From NCBI GenBank assembly GCA_016209525.1, contig JACQWK010000623.1:1-46204 (forward strand): 46,204 bases of DNA, read 5' to 3'. Source of the stretch: Verrucomicrobiota bacterium (GTDB lineage: Bacteria > Verrucomicrobiota > Verrucomicrobiia > Limisphaerales > SIBE01). The position numbers were made by a program, and so were the translations under genes. Position 1 is the stretch's first letter; the number at the start of each line of letters is the position of its first letter. Below, one piece after another: positions 1-8,327 of the stretch. Below the pieces are notes generated by a model, which ran no database searches, had not been told where the DNA came from, and saw only the letters and a program-made list of their open reading frames with translations.

Positions 1-63
1 CCCCTCACCCGTCCTACGGACACCCTCTCCCCATCGGATGGGGAGAGGGATGGGGTGAGGGGC
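1..63. repeat. Long palindromic CCCCTCACCC-type repeat, copy 1
   Basis: An imperfect palindrome with an inner stem CTCTCCCCAT/ATGGGGAGAG and outer arms CCCCTCACCC/GGGTGAGGGG. The same 63 bases occur in opposite orientation at 33905-33967 with only two substitutions by my alignment, and a more symmetric relative lies at 26197-26251. It lies directly upstream of the ABC permease gene. The hairpin could affect transcript ends, but no T-tract is visible. Confidence 0.85.
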
Positions 64-91
64 ATCAATTTGGTGCCAGACTCCAATCCGA

Positions 92-1003
92 GTGGATACG
101 TTGCGCGAGATGTTTGATCCGAATTTCCTGCTGAGGAATTCGGTTTACATGAGCCTCCTGGTCGGAATGGCTTGTCCGCTCGTCGGCGCCTATCTGCTGT
201 TGCGTCGGCTCGTTTTCATGGGGGTGGCGCTGCCCCAAATCTCCTCCTGCGGCATCGCATTTGCCTTCGCTCTTCACACTTGGGGGGTCGTGCCTCACCT
301 GGAAGAGAGCGAACATACGCTCGCGTTCGTCGGCTCGACGGTTTTTACGCTTACGGCCATCCTGGTGCTTTCGATGTTGGAGCGCCGCGGGCACCGGTTG
401 ATGGAAGGCAGCATTGGAACGGCCTATGCCCTCGCCGGAGCTTGGAGCATATTGTTGCTGGTGAAGAACCCTTACGGCGAGCACGGCTTGCTGGATCGGC
501 TCAAAGGAGAGATCATTGCGGTGTCGAATGCGGATTTAGGCTGGACCTTCGGCGCCTTCGCCCTCGTGGTCGCCACGCTGATCGTGTTTGAAAAGGAATT
601 CCTGCTGGTCTCTTTCGACCGCGAAATGGCGATCACTCTCAAGAAGAGCGTGCTTTGGTGGGACGGACTTTTGTTTCTGCTCATCGGCTTGACCATATCA
701 ATGGCGGTGTTGAGCGTCGGGCCGTTGGTTACGTTCGGATTTTTGCTCATTCCGCCGCTCACGGCCCACCGCGTCGCCCGCAATATGCGCCAATTCGCTC
801 TGGCCGCCTCCGCCATCGGAGGGCTCACGGCGCTGGCGGGATTTTGGATCGCGTACCGGATGGATTATCCCGTTGGCCCGACCGACGTCGGGTTGCTCGG
901 TATTGTTTACGCCGTGGTGTTGCTTGGACAAAAGAGTGGCAGTCTTGCGCGGGCCGCTTGGCGACAAATTTCCGCGTCTCGGCGGCAGAGTTCCGGAGGT
1001 TAA
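92..1003 (+). CDS. Metal ABC transporter permease, ABC-3 family (ZnuB/MntB-like)
   Basis: A membrane subunit of a metal importer of the ABC-3 family, whose members take up zinc or manganese with a periplasmic binding protein and an ATPase. The 303-residue product is very hydrophobic, with about eight or nine membrane segments. It has the typical start of the family: LLVGMACPLVGAYLLLRR followed by a conserved stretch reading MGVALPQISSCGIAFAF. Family members are usually 270-300 residues, so it appears full length. The start used is GTG; an in-frame ATG at 110 would remove six residues. The ATPase and binding protein are not in the window and may lie to the left. The metal cannot be told from sequence, and no Zur or MntR operator was recognised. 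The C-terminal tail after the last membrane segment is short, basic and serine-rich. Confidence 0.85.
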   Translation: MDTLREMFDPNFLLRNSVYMSLLVGMACPLVGAYLLLRRLVFMGVALPQISSCGIAFAFALHTWGVVPHLEESEHTLAFVGSTVFTLTAILVLSMLERRGHRLMEGSIGTAYALAGAWSILLLVKNPYGEHGLLDRLKGEIIAVSNADLGWTFGAFALVVATLIVFEKEFLLVSFDREMAITLKKSVLWWDGLLFLLIGLTISMAVLSVGPLVTFGFLLIPPLTAHRVARNMRQFALAASAIGGLTALAGFWIAYRMDYPVGPTDVGLLGIVYAVVLLGQKSGSLARAAWRQISASRRQSSGG

Positions 1004-1149
1004 AAGCATCGTCTTGGGCTTTCCTTTTCGATGGTCGGGATGGAGTGGAATCCGTACCAACAATGAGCTGATTAGCAACCGAGTGTGTGTCGCAGCCTTG
1101 CCGTGAAACGCTCGAGTCCGCCCCCTCACGCCGGCGGCTACGAACGAGG

Positions 1150-3057
1150 TTATCCCTCTTCTTCGATCACGTTCGTTCCATCCACGCGCAGGCGCTCAAT
1201 CGGCACCTTCTGCGTCCGGTTGCCAGGCCAGACGACTTCGAGTTCCTCGATGCGCGTTGAGGTTCCCAGGCCAAACGTGACCGGAAGCTCGGACTGCGAG
1301 AGATAGCTTCTCGCGGGCATGACGTGCCGGACGATAGTTTTTCCATCCACGCGCGCGCTGATCTTGGCGCCAATGGCATCGCGGTTATTTTTCTTTCCGA
1401 CAAGTTTAAGGCGGAGCCAGTGGTGGCCGAGCTTCTGATCGTTGCGCAACAGGAGCGGCGAGCCGCCGGTTTGAGTCAGCACCGCGTCCAAGTCACCATC
1501 TCCGTCGATGTCGGCAAACGCGGAGCCGCGTCCGACGATCGGTTTGAAAATGTCCGGACCGCACTTGTCCGGCGGCACGACCTGGAAAGCGGCGGTGTTG
1601 GGTTGGCCGCTGTTCCAAAAAAGCTGCGCGGGCTGGGTGTAATGCTGGCTTTGCTGAACCTTATTGATTTCTTCCTCCAAATGTCCGTTGGCGCTCAAGA
1701 CGTCCAATCGGCCATCGAGATCGTAGTCGAAAAAGAAGATGCCGAACTTGAGCAGAAGCCGGCTGGCCGGCCCGATCCCCTCGGTGATCGCTTCATCCGT
1801 AAACATGGCCGCCGGGCCTTGTGAGACGTAAAGGGCTGTCATCTCGTTGGCAAAGTTTCCAATGATGATCCCCAGCCGGCCGTCATTCTGAAAATAACCG
1901 GCGTCGATACCCATGGCACCGCGTGTGTTGCCATAGCTGTCGAAGGCAACGCCGCTGAGGGCGCCGATCTCTCTGAACGTCCCGTTCGTCTGATTGGCGA
2001 ATACAAAATTTTGGACGGTGTCATTGGCCACGACCAAGTCTATCCAGCCGTTGTTATCCAGATCGACCGGTGCCACACCCAGGGACTTCGCCGCAGGGAC
2101 GCCGGTGGACGAATTCGTGACTTGAACACCGCTGGACGGGGACACATCCTTGAAGCGCCCGTTGCCTTCATTGCGGTAGAGGTAGGGGAATGCGCCTTGA
2201 AAGTTCATGGGGGGGCCATAGGCGCGGCCAACTCCGGTGAGTTTGTAGCCCACCTCAAGGTCGATCTCTTTCGACCATTGAATGTAATTGCAGACAAACA
2301 GATCCAGATCACCGTCGTTGTCGTAGTCGATCCACGCCGCGCTGGTGCTCCACTCACTAGGCGAACCGCCGACTCCCGCCGCGCTCGTGACGTCAGCAAA
2401 TTGGCCGCTGCCGCGATTCTGGAAGAGTCGGTTCCCTCCCACTGCCGTGATGAAGACATCCACCCGGCCGTCGTTGTCGTAATCCCCAACGGCCACCCCC
2501 ATGCCATACAGGCTGATCTCAAGCCCAGATCCGGCAGTGGCGTCCTCGAATTGGCCGGCGCCGTTGTTGCGGTAAAGCTTCAAGGTGGGCGGTCTTGCGC
2601 CCTCCGGTGTTTTCCAGGGCCAGTAGGTCGAGTTCACAAACAGGAGGTCCTGGTCCCCGTCATTGTCGAAATCCAGGAAGGCTACTCCGCTCCCCATGGT
2701 TTCCGGCAGAAGTTTGTCGCCATAAGCGCCGTTGCTGTGCGTGAACTTGATCCCTGACGAGGCCGTGATATCAGTAAACTTCGCCTCGGGAATCTGCGCG
2801 GCAAGAACAGGCCGCGCCACAGGCGCTGTAATCTCGGTCACCTTGGCGGGTGCCGTGTCGGGTTTGCGGGTCAGGAGAAAGATCACAACACCGCCCACAG
2901 CGACCAGCAGCAGGAACGCGATTAACGACCAGCGGAACGCTCGGCCAATGACGGCGTCGTCGTAATGCGCTAGTTCTTCGGTCTCGTGCTCGCCCGGTCG
3001 GGCGGGCGTTTCGACGGGTCCAGTCCGGCGGTTCTTATCGAACAATTGGTCGCTCAT
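1150..3057 (-). CDS. Membrane-anchored FG-GAP/VCBS repeat protein with C-terminal ASPIC/UnbV domain (CRTAC1-like)
   Basis: A predicted extracytoplasmic beta-propeller protein. After a short N-terminal tail there is one membrane segment (about residues 46-66, SLIAFLLLVAVGGVVIFLL), so the rest should face the periplasm. Repeated calcium-binding-like loops of the FG-GAP/VCBS type follow, for example DFDNDGDQDLLF, DYDNDGRVDVF, DYDNDGDLDLF, DYDLDGRLDVL and DIDGDGDLDAVL. The last roughly 80 residues match the ASPIC/UnbV domain that closes CRTAC1 proteins. The frame is open upstream to a TTG at 3117, but the ATG at 3057 (MSDQLFDKNRR) is the more natural start. Members are common in Verrucomicrobia and Planctomycetes; their ligands are unknown. 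No partner gene is adjacent, although a secreted relative is encoded at 12085-13692. Confidence 0.85.
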   Translation of the reverse strand: MSDQLFDKNRRTGPVETPARPGEHETEELAHYDDAVIGRAFRWSLIAFLLLVAVGGVVIFLLTRKPDTAPAKVTEITAPVARPVLAAQIPEAKFTDITASSGIKFTHSNGAYGDKLLPETMGSGVAFLDFDNDGDQDLLFVNSTYWPWKTPEGARPPTLKLYRNNGAGQFEDATAGSGLEISLYGMGVAVGDYDNDGRVDVFITAVGGNRLFQNRGSGQFADVTSAAGVGGSPSEWSTSAAWIDYDNDGDLDLFVCNYIQWSKEIDLEVGYKLTGVGRAYGPPMNFQGAFPYLYRNEGNGRFKDVSPSSGVQVTNSSTGVPAAKSLGVAPVDLDNNGWIDLVVANDTVQNFVFANQTNGTFREIGALSGVAFDSYGNTRGAMGIDAGYFQNDGRLGIIIGNFANEMTALYVSQGPAAMFTDEAITEGIGPASRLLLKFGIFFFDYDLDGRLDVLSANGHLEEEINKVQQSQHYTQPAQLFWNSGQPNTAAFQVVPPDKCGPDIFKPIVGRGSAFADIDGDGDLDAVLTQTGGSPLLLRNDQKLGHHWLRLKLVGKKNNRDAIGAKISARVDGKTIVRHVMPARSYLSQSELPVTFGLGTSTRIEELEVVWPGNRTQKVPIERLRVDGTNVIEEEG

Positions 3058-3131
3058 CAGCGGAAGGAAAGCATGCCTGCGCCAAAATGGGAAGTCTGGG
3101 GAAACAAGTTTCGACAAATCTCATTCTGTCC

Positions 3132-3195
3132 GTAAGGCGGACACTCCTGTCCGCTAAATCCTTGAGAATGCACGGACAGGAGTGTCCGCTTTACG
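3132..3195. repeat. Inverted repeat, GCGGACACTCCTGTCCG family
   Basis: A perfect 17-base inverted repeat (3137-3153 and 3173-3189) extends to about 22 bases with one mismatch and has a loop of about 19 bases. It lies between the formamidase gene and the FG-GAP gene, with little other unique sequence around it. An open frame reading through it on the minus strand (3154-3411) has no family resemblance and overlaps the formamidase, so I do not call it. The core GCGGAC...GTCCGC resembles the palindrome at 27730-27790. Confidence 0.8.
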
Positions 3196-3344
3196 ATTCC
3201 AAAACGCGCCAGCGGCCATTATCAGAATCGCTGACAACCATCGGCAACCGATCTCGCTAATCCTCATCTCCTCGACAAGATTTCGGATTTCCGCTGCGGA
3301 TTTGCCGCGCTGCGCTTTTCGTGGCTCCAACCACTCTACTGAGT

Positions 3345-4310
3345 TCACGCTCCCAAGTACCTCTTCGGGATCTCCGCTCCTGCCACGTAACTCAGCTTGG
3401 CGATCTTGCACATCTGATAAACGTTGATCCGGAAGTTGGGGCAGGTGCTCACCAGACAGTAGGCGTCGGTCGGTGTGAAACCGTATTCCGAGATCATCCA
3501 GTCCATGAGCTGGACGGTGGCTGTTTCAACGGCGACTTCGAGCGGGCGGCTGGCGTGGACCGAGATGATGGATTCCGGCTTTTCGATGCGCACCCAGGGA
3601 ATGCGTTTGCCTTTGATCAACTCCAGGCGCAGTCGAACAGTCGCTTTCGTCTCGGCCGCCGTGCCCGTGAATTCCGTGTCGCCTTGGCTGGCATGAACGT
3701 CGCCAAGATAAAAAAGCGCACCACGATGAAAAACCGGGAGGTAAATGCGATGGCCCGGCGCGACATCGCGGATATCCAGGTTCCCGCCCCACTCGCCTTG
3801 GCCGTCGATGCTGGTCGCGACTTCGCGGTCCGGCGCCACGCCGAGAGTTCCAATGAATGGCGTGATCGGCCAGGAAATCCGGTCATTGAAGTGGAGGGTG
3901 CCATCCCGATTTGTCCCGCTCGGTCCGGGCGTGTGCCGGAAAATCTTGGTTGTGTAATCCGAAGACAGTTCCGGCCACCGGGTCGATTCACCGAGGGGAC
4001 CGCGGCGGGGCCCGATGGCGATCCAAGAAGAATCGTCCACCAAAATGTCCTCGATCGTCACGCTCAGCGTGTCGCCCCGCTCGGCGCCTTCCAAGCAGAC
4101 TGGGCCTCCAATGGGGTTGGCCTGAGGTGGCGTGCGATCGAAGCCAGGTCGTTGCGAAGGGATGGCCTTATCTTGCGGCGTTTTGAAGTAGCCGGTGCCG
4201 GCGTCGTAAGTTTCGATCTCAAAACTTTCACCGCATTTCACGGTCAAAAGCGGTTCGTCTTTCCAGTCAAAGGCGTACTTGCGAGCTTGGTCCCGGGTGA
4301 TTCGTTGCAT
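3345..4310 (-). CDS. Acetamidase/formamidase family protein
   Basis: A member of the FmdA/AmdA family, cytoplasmic amidohydrolases that release ammonia from formamide or acetamide. The 321 residues cover the whole domain. Recognisable family stretches are the N-terminal substrate-binding region around GTGYFKTPQDKAIPS, a central GNLDIRDVAPGHRIYLPVF, the motif LGDVHASQGDTEFTG with the conserved His/Asp/Glu cluster thought to form the active site, and a C-terminal MSEYGFTPTDAYCLVS-like stretch (here with MIS at its start). There is no signal peptide. The start at 4310 gives MQRITRDQA, a usual start for the family. The gene stands alone, so its substrate cannot be inferred from context; many bacterial members have not been tested on formamide. 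Confidence 0.9.
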   Translation of the reverse strand: MQRITRDQARKYAFDWKDEPLLTVKCGESFEIETYDAGTGYFKTPQDKAIPSQRPGFDRTPPQANPIGGPVCLEGAERGDTLSVTIEDILVDDSSWIAIGPRRGPLGESTRWPELSSDYTTKIFRHTPGPSGTNRDGTLHFNDRISWPITPFIGTLGVAPDREVATSIDGQGEWGGNLDIRDVAPGHRIYLPVFHRGALFYLGDVHASQGDTEFTGTAAETKATVRLRLELIKGKRIPWVRIEKPESIISVHASRPLEVAVETATVQLMDWMISEYGFTPTDAYCLVSTCPNFRINVYQMCKIAKLSYVAGAEIPKRYLGA

Positions 4311-4490
4311 GCCGCGACTCTACCAGCAGGCCCCAAGGTTCGGCGAGGATTGAAGAAGGCCGACTGTGCATCCACGCCCATTCAATGTGAATATTCTTCC
4401 CAGTCAAATTCGTCAGACACGTGCACCCTTGAAATTGTTTAACTTAACGAGTGCCAGAGCCGTCATTGTCTGCTAGATTAACAAGCTGAA

Positions 4491-6866
4491 ATGCGCCGAT
4501 TTCACTTTCGCCTCGCGTCAATTGTAATGGCCTGCCTGGGATTGGGGACTATGAGCCCATGGGCCGAGCAGGATCCGCCAGCCGGAACCGCCGCTTCGAC
4601 GGGCCAAGATGCATCCACGCCGTCGGTGACGTTTTCAGTCCACATCCAGCCCGTCCTTTCAAAGTTCTGCAGCGAATGCCACGGGAAGGAAAAGCACAAG
4701 GCTGACATCAACTTCGAAGCCTACAGGGAAGCCACTCAAATTCTGGAGGATCGCGGCACCTGGGAAAAGGCCAGAGACATGCTGCGATCCAAGGAAATGC
4801 CCCCGGAAAAGAAACCGCAGCCGACCGACGACGAAAGGCAGACTTTAATTCGCTTTATCGAGTCCGAGTTGAGCAAGTCGGACTGCGATGGCGCCGTCAA
4901 CCCAGGACGAGTAACCATCCGCCGTCTGAACCGCAACGAATACAACAGCACGATCCGCGACTTGATCGGAATCGATTTCAAGCCGGCGGCGGATTTTCCG
5001 AGTGACGAAGTCGGCTACGGCTTCGATAACATCGGCGACGTGCTTTCGCTGCCGCCTATTCTCATGGAAAAGTATTTGGCCGCCGCTGAACAGATCGCCA
5101 AGCAGGCCATTGTCACGGAGTTCCTCGGGCGAACGCCGATCAAGCGCATCGAAGCCGAGACACTCACTTCGACTGCCAACGGCGGATTCTTCGAGGACCG
5201 GGCGCTGTCGCTCGATACCGAGGGGGAAGCCTACACCGAATTCGAGTTTCCCCGGAAAGGGGATTACACTATCCGCGCCCGATCCTTCGGCCAGCAAGCC
5301 GGACCGGAACCGCCGCGCATGGCCTTCCGGGTGGGTGGCAAAGATTTGAAAGTGGTCGATGTCACCGCGGTCGAAGCGAAGCCGGCCATTTATGAAGTCC
5401 GGGCTCAGATTGACTCTGGGAAGCACCGATTGGCCGTTGCCTACCTGAACAACTACAATGTTCCGGATCATCCCGATCCGAAACTTCGAGGCGACCGCAA
5501 TCTTATCGTGGATTACATCGAGGTGGAAGGCCCGGTCGGCGTCGAGCCTCCGCCGTTGCCGAGGAGCCATACGCGGATTATCACGTGTGTCCCTCGGCCT
5601 GGCAGCGAGAAGGAATGCGCGAGAGAGATCCTGTCCAATTTCGCGCGTCGAGCCTACCGTCGGCCCCTCACGGACGAAGAGGTCAAGCGGTTGGTTCGTT
5701 TCGTCGAAGTGGCCAAATCGGAGGGCGGGAATTTCGAGGAGGGCATTCAATTGGCCATTCAGGCCGTTCTCGTCTCCCCCAATTTTTTGTTCCGTTGGGA
5801 GCTCGATCCGGCGCCGGAAAAAGAAAAGACTGTGCGGTCGCTTTCCGATTACGAGCTGGCTTCGCGGCTTTCCTATTTTCTGTGGAGCAGCATGCCGGAC
5901 GATGATCTATTCGCCCAGGCGGAGAAGGGAATTCTGCACCGGGGCGAGGTGTTGGAGGCCCAGGTCAAACGAATGCTGCAGGACTCCAAAGCCAGAGCGC
6001 TCGTGGAAAACTTCGCCGGCCAATGGCTCACCACACGAAACCTGGATATCACTACGCCGGATTTGGAGCTTTTCCCTGAGTTCGACGACGCGCTCAGGAA
6101 GGCCATGCGCCAAGAAACCGATCTCTTCTTTGAAGCGATTATGAAGGAGGATCGGAGTTTGCTGGAGTTCCTGGACGCGGATTTCACATTCGTGAACGAG
6201 CGCTTGGCCAAGCATTACGAAATTCCAGGCATCAACGGGCCTGAGTTTCAAAGGGTCAGCCTGGATCGGGACAGCCACCGAGGCGGCATTCTGACCCAGG
6301 CCAGCATATTAACCATCACTTCAAATCCGACCCGCACCTCGCCGGTCAGCCGGGGCAAATGGATACTGGAGCAAATCCTCGGAACTCCGCCGCCGCCTCC
6401 GCCCGCAGACGTGCCGGACCTTCCCACGGATGAGAAGGCTGTTCAGTCGGCTTCTCTCCGGCAGCGGATGGAACAGCATCGAACCAACCCGGATTGCGCG
6501 GTTTGCCACAACAAGATGGACCCGCTTGGGTTCGCGTTTGAGAATTTCAACGCGATTGGCGCCTGGCGAAGCTCGGATGGCAAGTTCCCGGTTGATCCCT
6601 CCGGAACACTCCCGGATGGCCGGTCCTTCAACGGGCCTGAAGAGTTGAAGCGGATTCTGAAATCGGAGCAAACTTTCATCCGGACGCTGACCGAGAAGAT
6701 GCTAACGTTTGCCTTGGGACGAGGTTTGGAGCATTACGATCGGTGCGCCGTGGACGAAATTGGCAAAGCTCTGGCAAAAGATAGCTATAAATTCTCGACT
6801 TTGGTGGTCGGAATTGCTAAGAGTGCGCCATTCCAAATGAGAAAGTTAGAAAGAGCCACACCATGA
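4491..6866 (+). CDS. Secreted DUF1592-type c-cytochrome protein (PSCyt/DUF1587/1595/1592/1588/1585)
   Basis: A large exported protein of the multi-domain type abundant in Planctomycetes and Verrucomicrobia. Residues 1-25 form a signal peptide. A CSECH heme-binding motif at residues 60-64 belongs to the N-terminal cytochrome-like domain. It is followed by a DUF1587-like region (RRLNRNEYNSTIRDLIG), a carbohydrate-binding-like middle part, then DUF1595, DUF1592 (a stretch around ELASRLSYFLWSSMPDD), DUF1588 and DUF1585. The DUF1588 part contains a second CxxCH, CAVCHNKMDPLGFAFENF, near residue 669. At 791 residues it is full length. The stop codon overlaps the start of the next gene by four bases (ATGA), indicating coupled translation with the DUF1552 protein. 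These pairs are proposed to act in periplasmic oxidative breakdown of polymers, but no reaction has been established. Confidence 0.92.
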   Translation: MRRFHFRLASIVMACLGLGTMSPWAEQDPPAGTAASTGQDASTPSVTFSVHIQPVLSKFCSECHGKEKHKADINFEAYREATQILEDRGTWEKARDMLRSKEMPPEKKPQPTDDERQTLIRFIESELSKSDCDGAVNPGRVTIRRLNRNEYNSTIRDLIGIDFKPAADFPSDEVGYGFDNIGDVLSLPPILMEKYLAAAEQIAKQAIVTEFLGRTPIKRIEAETLTSTANGGFFEDRALSLDTEGEAYTEFEFPRKGDYTIRARSFGQQAGPEPPRMAFRVGGKDLKVVDVTAVEAKPAIYEVRAQIDSGKHRLAVAYLNNYNVPDHPDPKLRGDRNLIVDYIEVEGPVGVEPPPLPRSHTRIITCVPRPGSEKECAREILSNFARRAYRRPLTDEEVKRLVRFVEVAKSEGGNFEEGIQLAIQAVLVSPNFLFRWELDPAPEKEKTVRSLSDYELASRLSYFLWSSMPDDDLFAQAEKGILHRGEVLEAQVKRMLQDSKARALVENFAGQWLTTRNLDITTPDLELFPEFDDALRKAMRQETDLFFEAIMKEDRSLLEFLDADFTFVNERLAKHYEIPGINGPEFQRVSLDRDSHRGGILTQASILTITSNPTRTSPVSRGKWILEQILGTPPPPPPADVPDLPTDEKAVQSASLRQRMEQHRTNPDCAVCHNKMDPLGFAFENFNAIGAWRSSDGKFPVDPSGTLPDGRSFNGPEELKRILKSEQTFIRTLTEKMLTFALGRGLEHYDRCAVDEIGKALAKDSYKFSTLVVGIAKSAPFQMRKLERATP

Positions 6867-8224
6867 ATACCAGTTGGCATATCCCCAGACGAAAATTCCT
6901 GAGAGGCCTCGGCACGGCCATCGCGTTGCCCATGTTGGACGCAATGGTTCCAGTGAGAGCCTTGGCCAGCGTCGGCGCCAAGACGAAATTTCCCACGCGC
7001 ATGGCGTTCATCTACGTCCCCAACGGCGCTCACATGCCGCATTGGACCCCTTCCAGGACGGGGGCGGACTTCGATCTGCCGCCCATCCTTCGGCCGCTGG
7101 CTCCGGTGAAAAGTGACTTGCTGGTTTTATCGGGATTGACCCACGACAAAGGCCGGACCAATTCCGATGGCGCTGGGCATCATGCCCGCGGGGCCACGGT
7201 GTTCCTGACCGGCAGCCAAGCGCTTAAGAGCGAAGGATCAGAGATTTGTGCGGGCGTTTCGGTGGACCAGTACGCGGCCAGAATCGTCGGAAAGGAAACA
7301 CGCTTTCCGTCTCTGGAACTCGGGACTGAAGCTGGCCGGCAGGCCGGTAAATGCGATTCGGGTTATAGTTGCGCCTACTCGAACAATATTTCGTGGCGCG
7401 ACGAATCGACTCCCATGGCGAAGGAGACAAACCCCCGGCTCGTTTTTGAGCGGTTGTTCGGCAGCAGCGTCAATAAGGAGCGCAACGAAAGCCTGACCAG
7501 ACGTGATCTCTACAAGAAGAGCATCTTGGATTTCGTCTTGGAAGATGCGAAGCGCCTCAGCAACCGCGTCAACGGGAATGACCGTCAGAAATTGGACGAG
7601 TACCTGACCGCCGTTCGAGAGATCGAAATGCGGATTGAACGCGCCGAGCGCGAGACCGCTTTGTCGCCGGTCGTGGTTCCAGGCTACGAACGGCCTGCGG
7701 GCATCCCGGAATCGTTTGAGCAACACATTCGCTTGATGGGCGATATGATGACGCTGGCCTTCCAAAGCGACGTGACGCGCATTTGCACCTTCATGATCGC
7801 CAATGAAGGCAGCAACAAGAGCTATCCGTTCATCGGCGTCAATGACGGGCACCACACGCTTTCGCATCACCAGGGCGATCCCAATAAGCAGGCCAAGATC
7901 GCTCAGATCAACCAGTTTCACATGGCGCAGTTGTCCTACATCCTTCAACGGCTCAAATCGATTCCAGAAGGCGACGGCACTCTGCTCGATAACTGCATGG
8001 TGGTCTATGGCAGCGCCCTGAGCGACGGCAATGCGCATAACAGCGAGAATTTGCCGGTCCTGCTGGCAGGACGGGGCGGCGGCACCATCCGGCCCGGACG
8101 CCACATCAAATTCGAATTTGAAACCCCAATGTGTAATCTCTTCCTCTCCATGCTCGACCGCATGGGAGCGCCGGCGGATTACTTCGGAGACGGCACCGGT
8201 CGGCTGAACGGCTTGGAAGGCTGA
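6863..8224 (+). CDS. DUF1552 domain protein with twin-arginine signal
   Basis: The 453-residue product begins with a clear twin-arginine signal (PRRKFLRGLGTAIALP, then cleavage near VRALA), so it is probably exported folded by Tat. The rest matches DUF1552 along its length, with the early stretch MAFIYVPNGAHMPHW, the middle segment MMTLAFQSDVTRICTFM, the motif DGHHTLSHHQGD and the late YGSALSDGNAHNSENLPVLLAG. The fold is related to sulfatase/phosphatase-like DUF1501 proteins, and the histidine-rich DGHHTLSHH suggests a metal site (inference). The start overlaps the DUF1592 gene by four bases, so the two are translated together and probably act together outside the cytoplasm. Function is unknown. 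Confidence 0.92.
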   Translation: MNTSWHIPRRKFLRGLGTAIALPMLDAMVPVRALASVGAKTKFPTRMAFIYVPNGAHMPHWTPSRTGADFDLPPILRPLAPVKSDLLVLSGLTHDKGRTNSDGAGHHARGATVFLTGSQALKSEGSEICAGVSVDQYAARIVGKETRFPSLELGTEAGRQAGKCDSGYSCAYSNNISWRDESTPMAKETNPRLVFERLFGSSVNKERNESLTRRDLYKKSILDFVLEDAKRLSNRVNGNDRQKLDEYLTAVREIEMRIERAERETALSPVVVPGYERPAGIPESFEQHIRLMGDMMTLAFQSDVTRICTFMIANEGSNKSYPFIGVNDGHHTLSHHQGDPNKQAKIAQINQFHMAQLSYILQRLKSIPEGDGTLLDNCMVVYGSALSDGNAHNSENLPVLLAGRGGGTIRPGRHIKFEFETPMCNLFLSMLDRMGAPADYFGDGTGRLNGLEG

Positions 8225-8327
8225 GCAACGTGCAAGTCGCAGCCGCCGATGCAGGGAGGCGGACTCCGATCTTGGCTGGAGGCGCAAAGCATTCTTGAAA
8301 TTTGCGCCTTCCTCGTTTTTGTCATCG

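Noticed and set aside
1042-1055. 14-base match GGAGTGGAATCCGT with 16578-16591
   Set aside because: A match of this length is expected a few times by chance in a 46-kb window, and the flanks diverge.
3154-3411. 85-residue minus-strand frame between the formamidase and FG-GAP genes
   Set aside because: It runs through a palindromic repeat, overlaps the formamidase end and shows no family motif or export signal.
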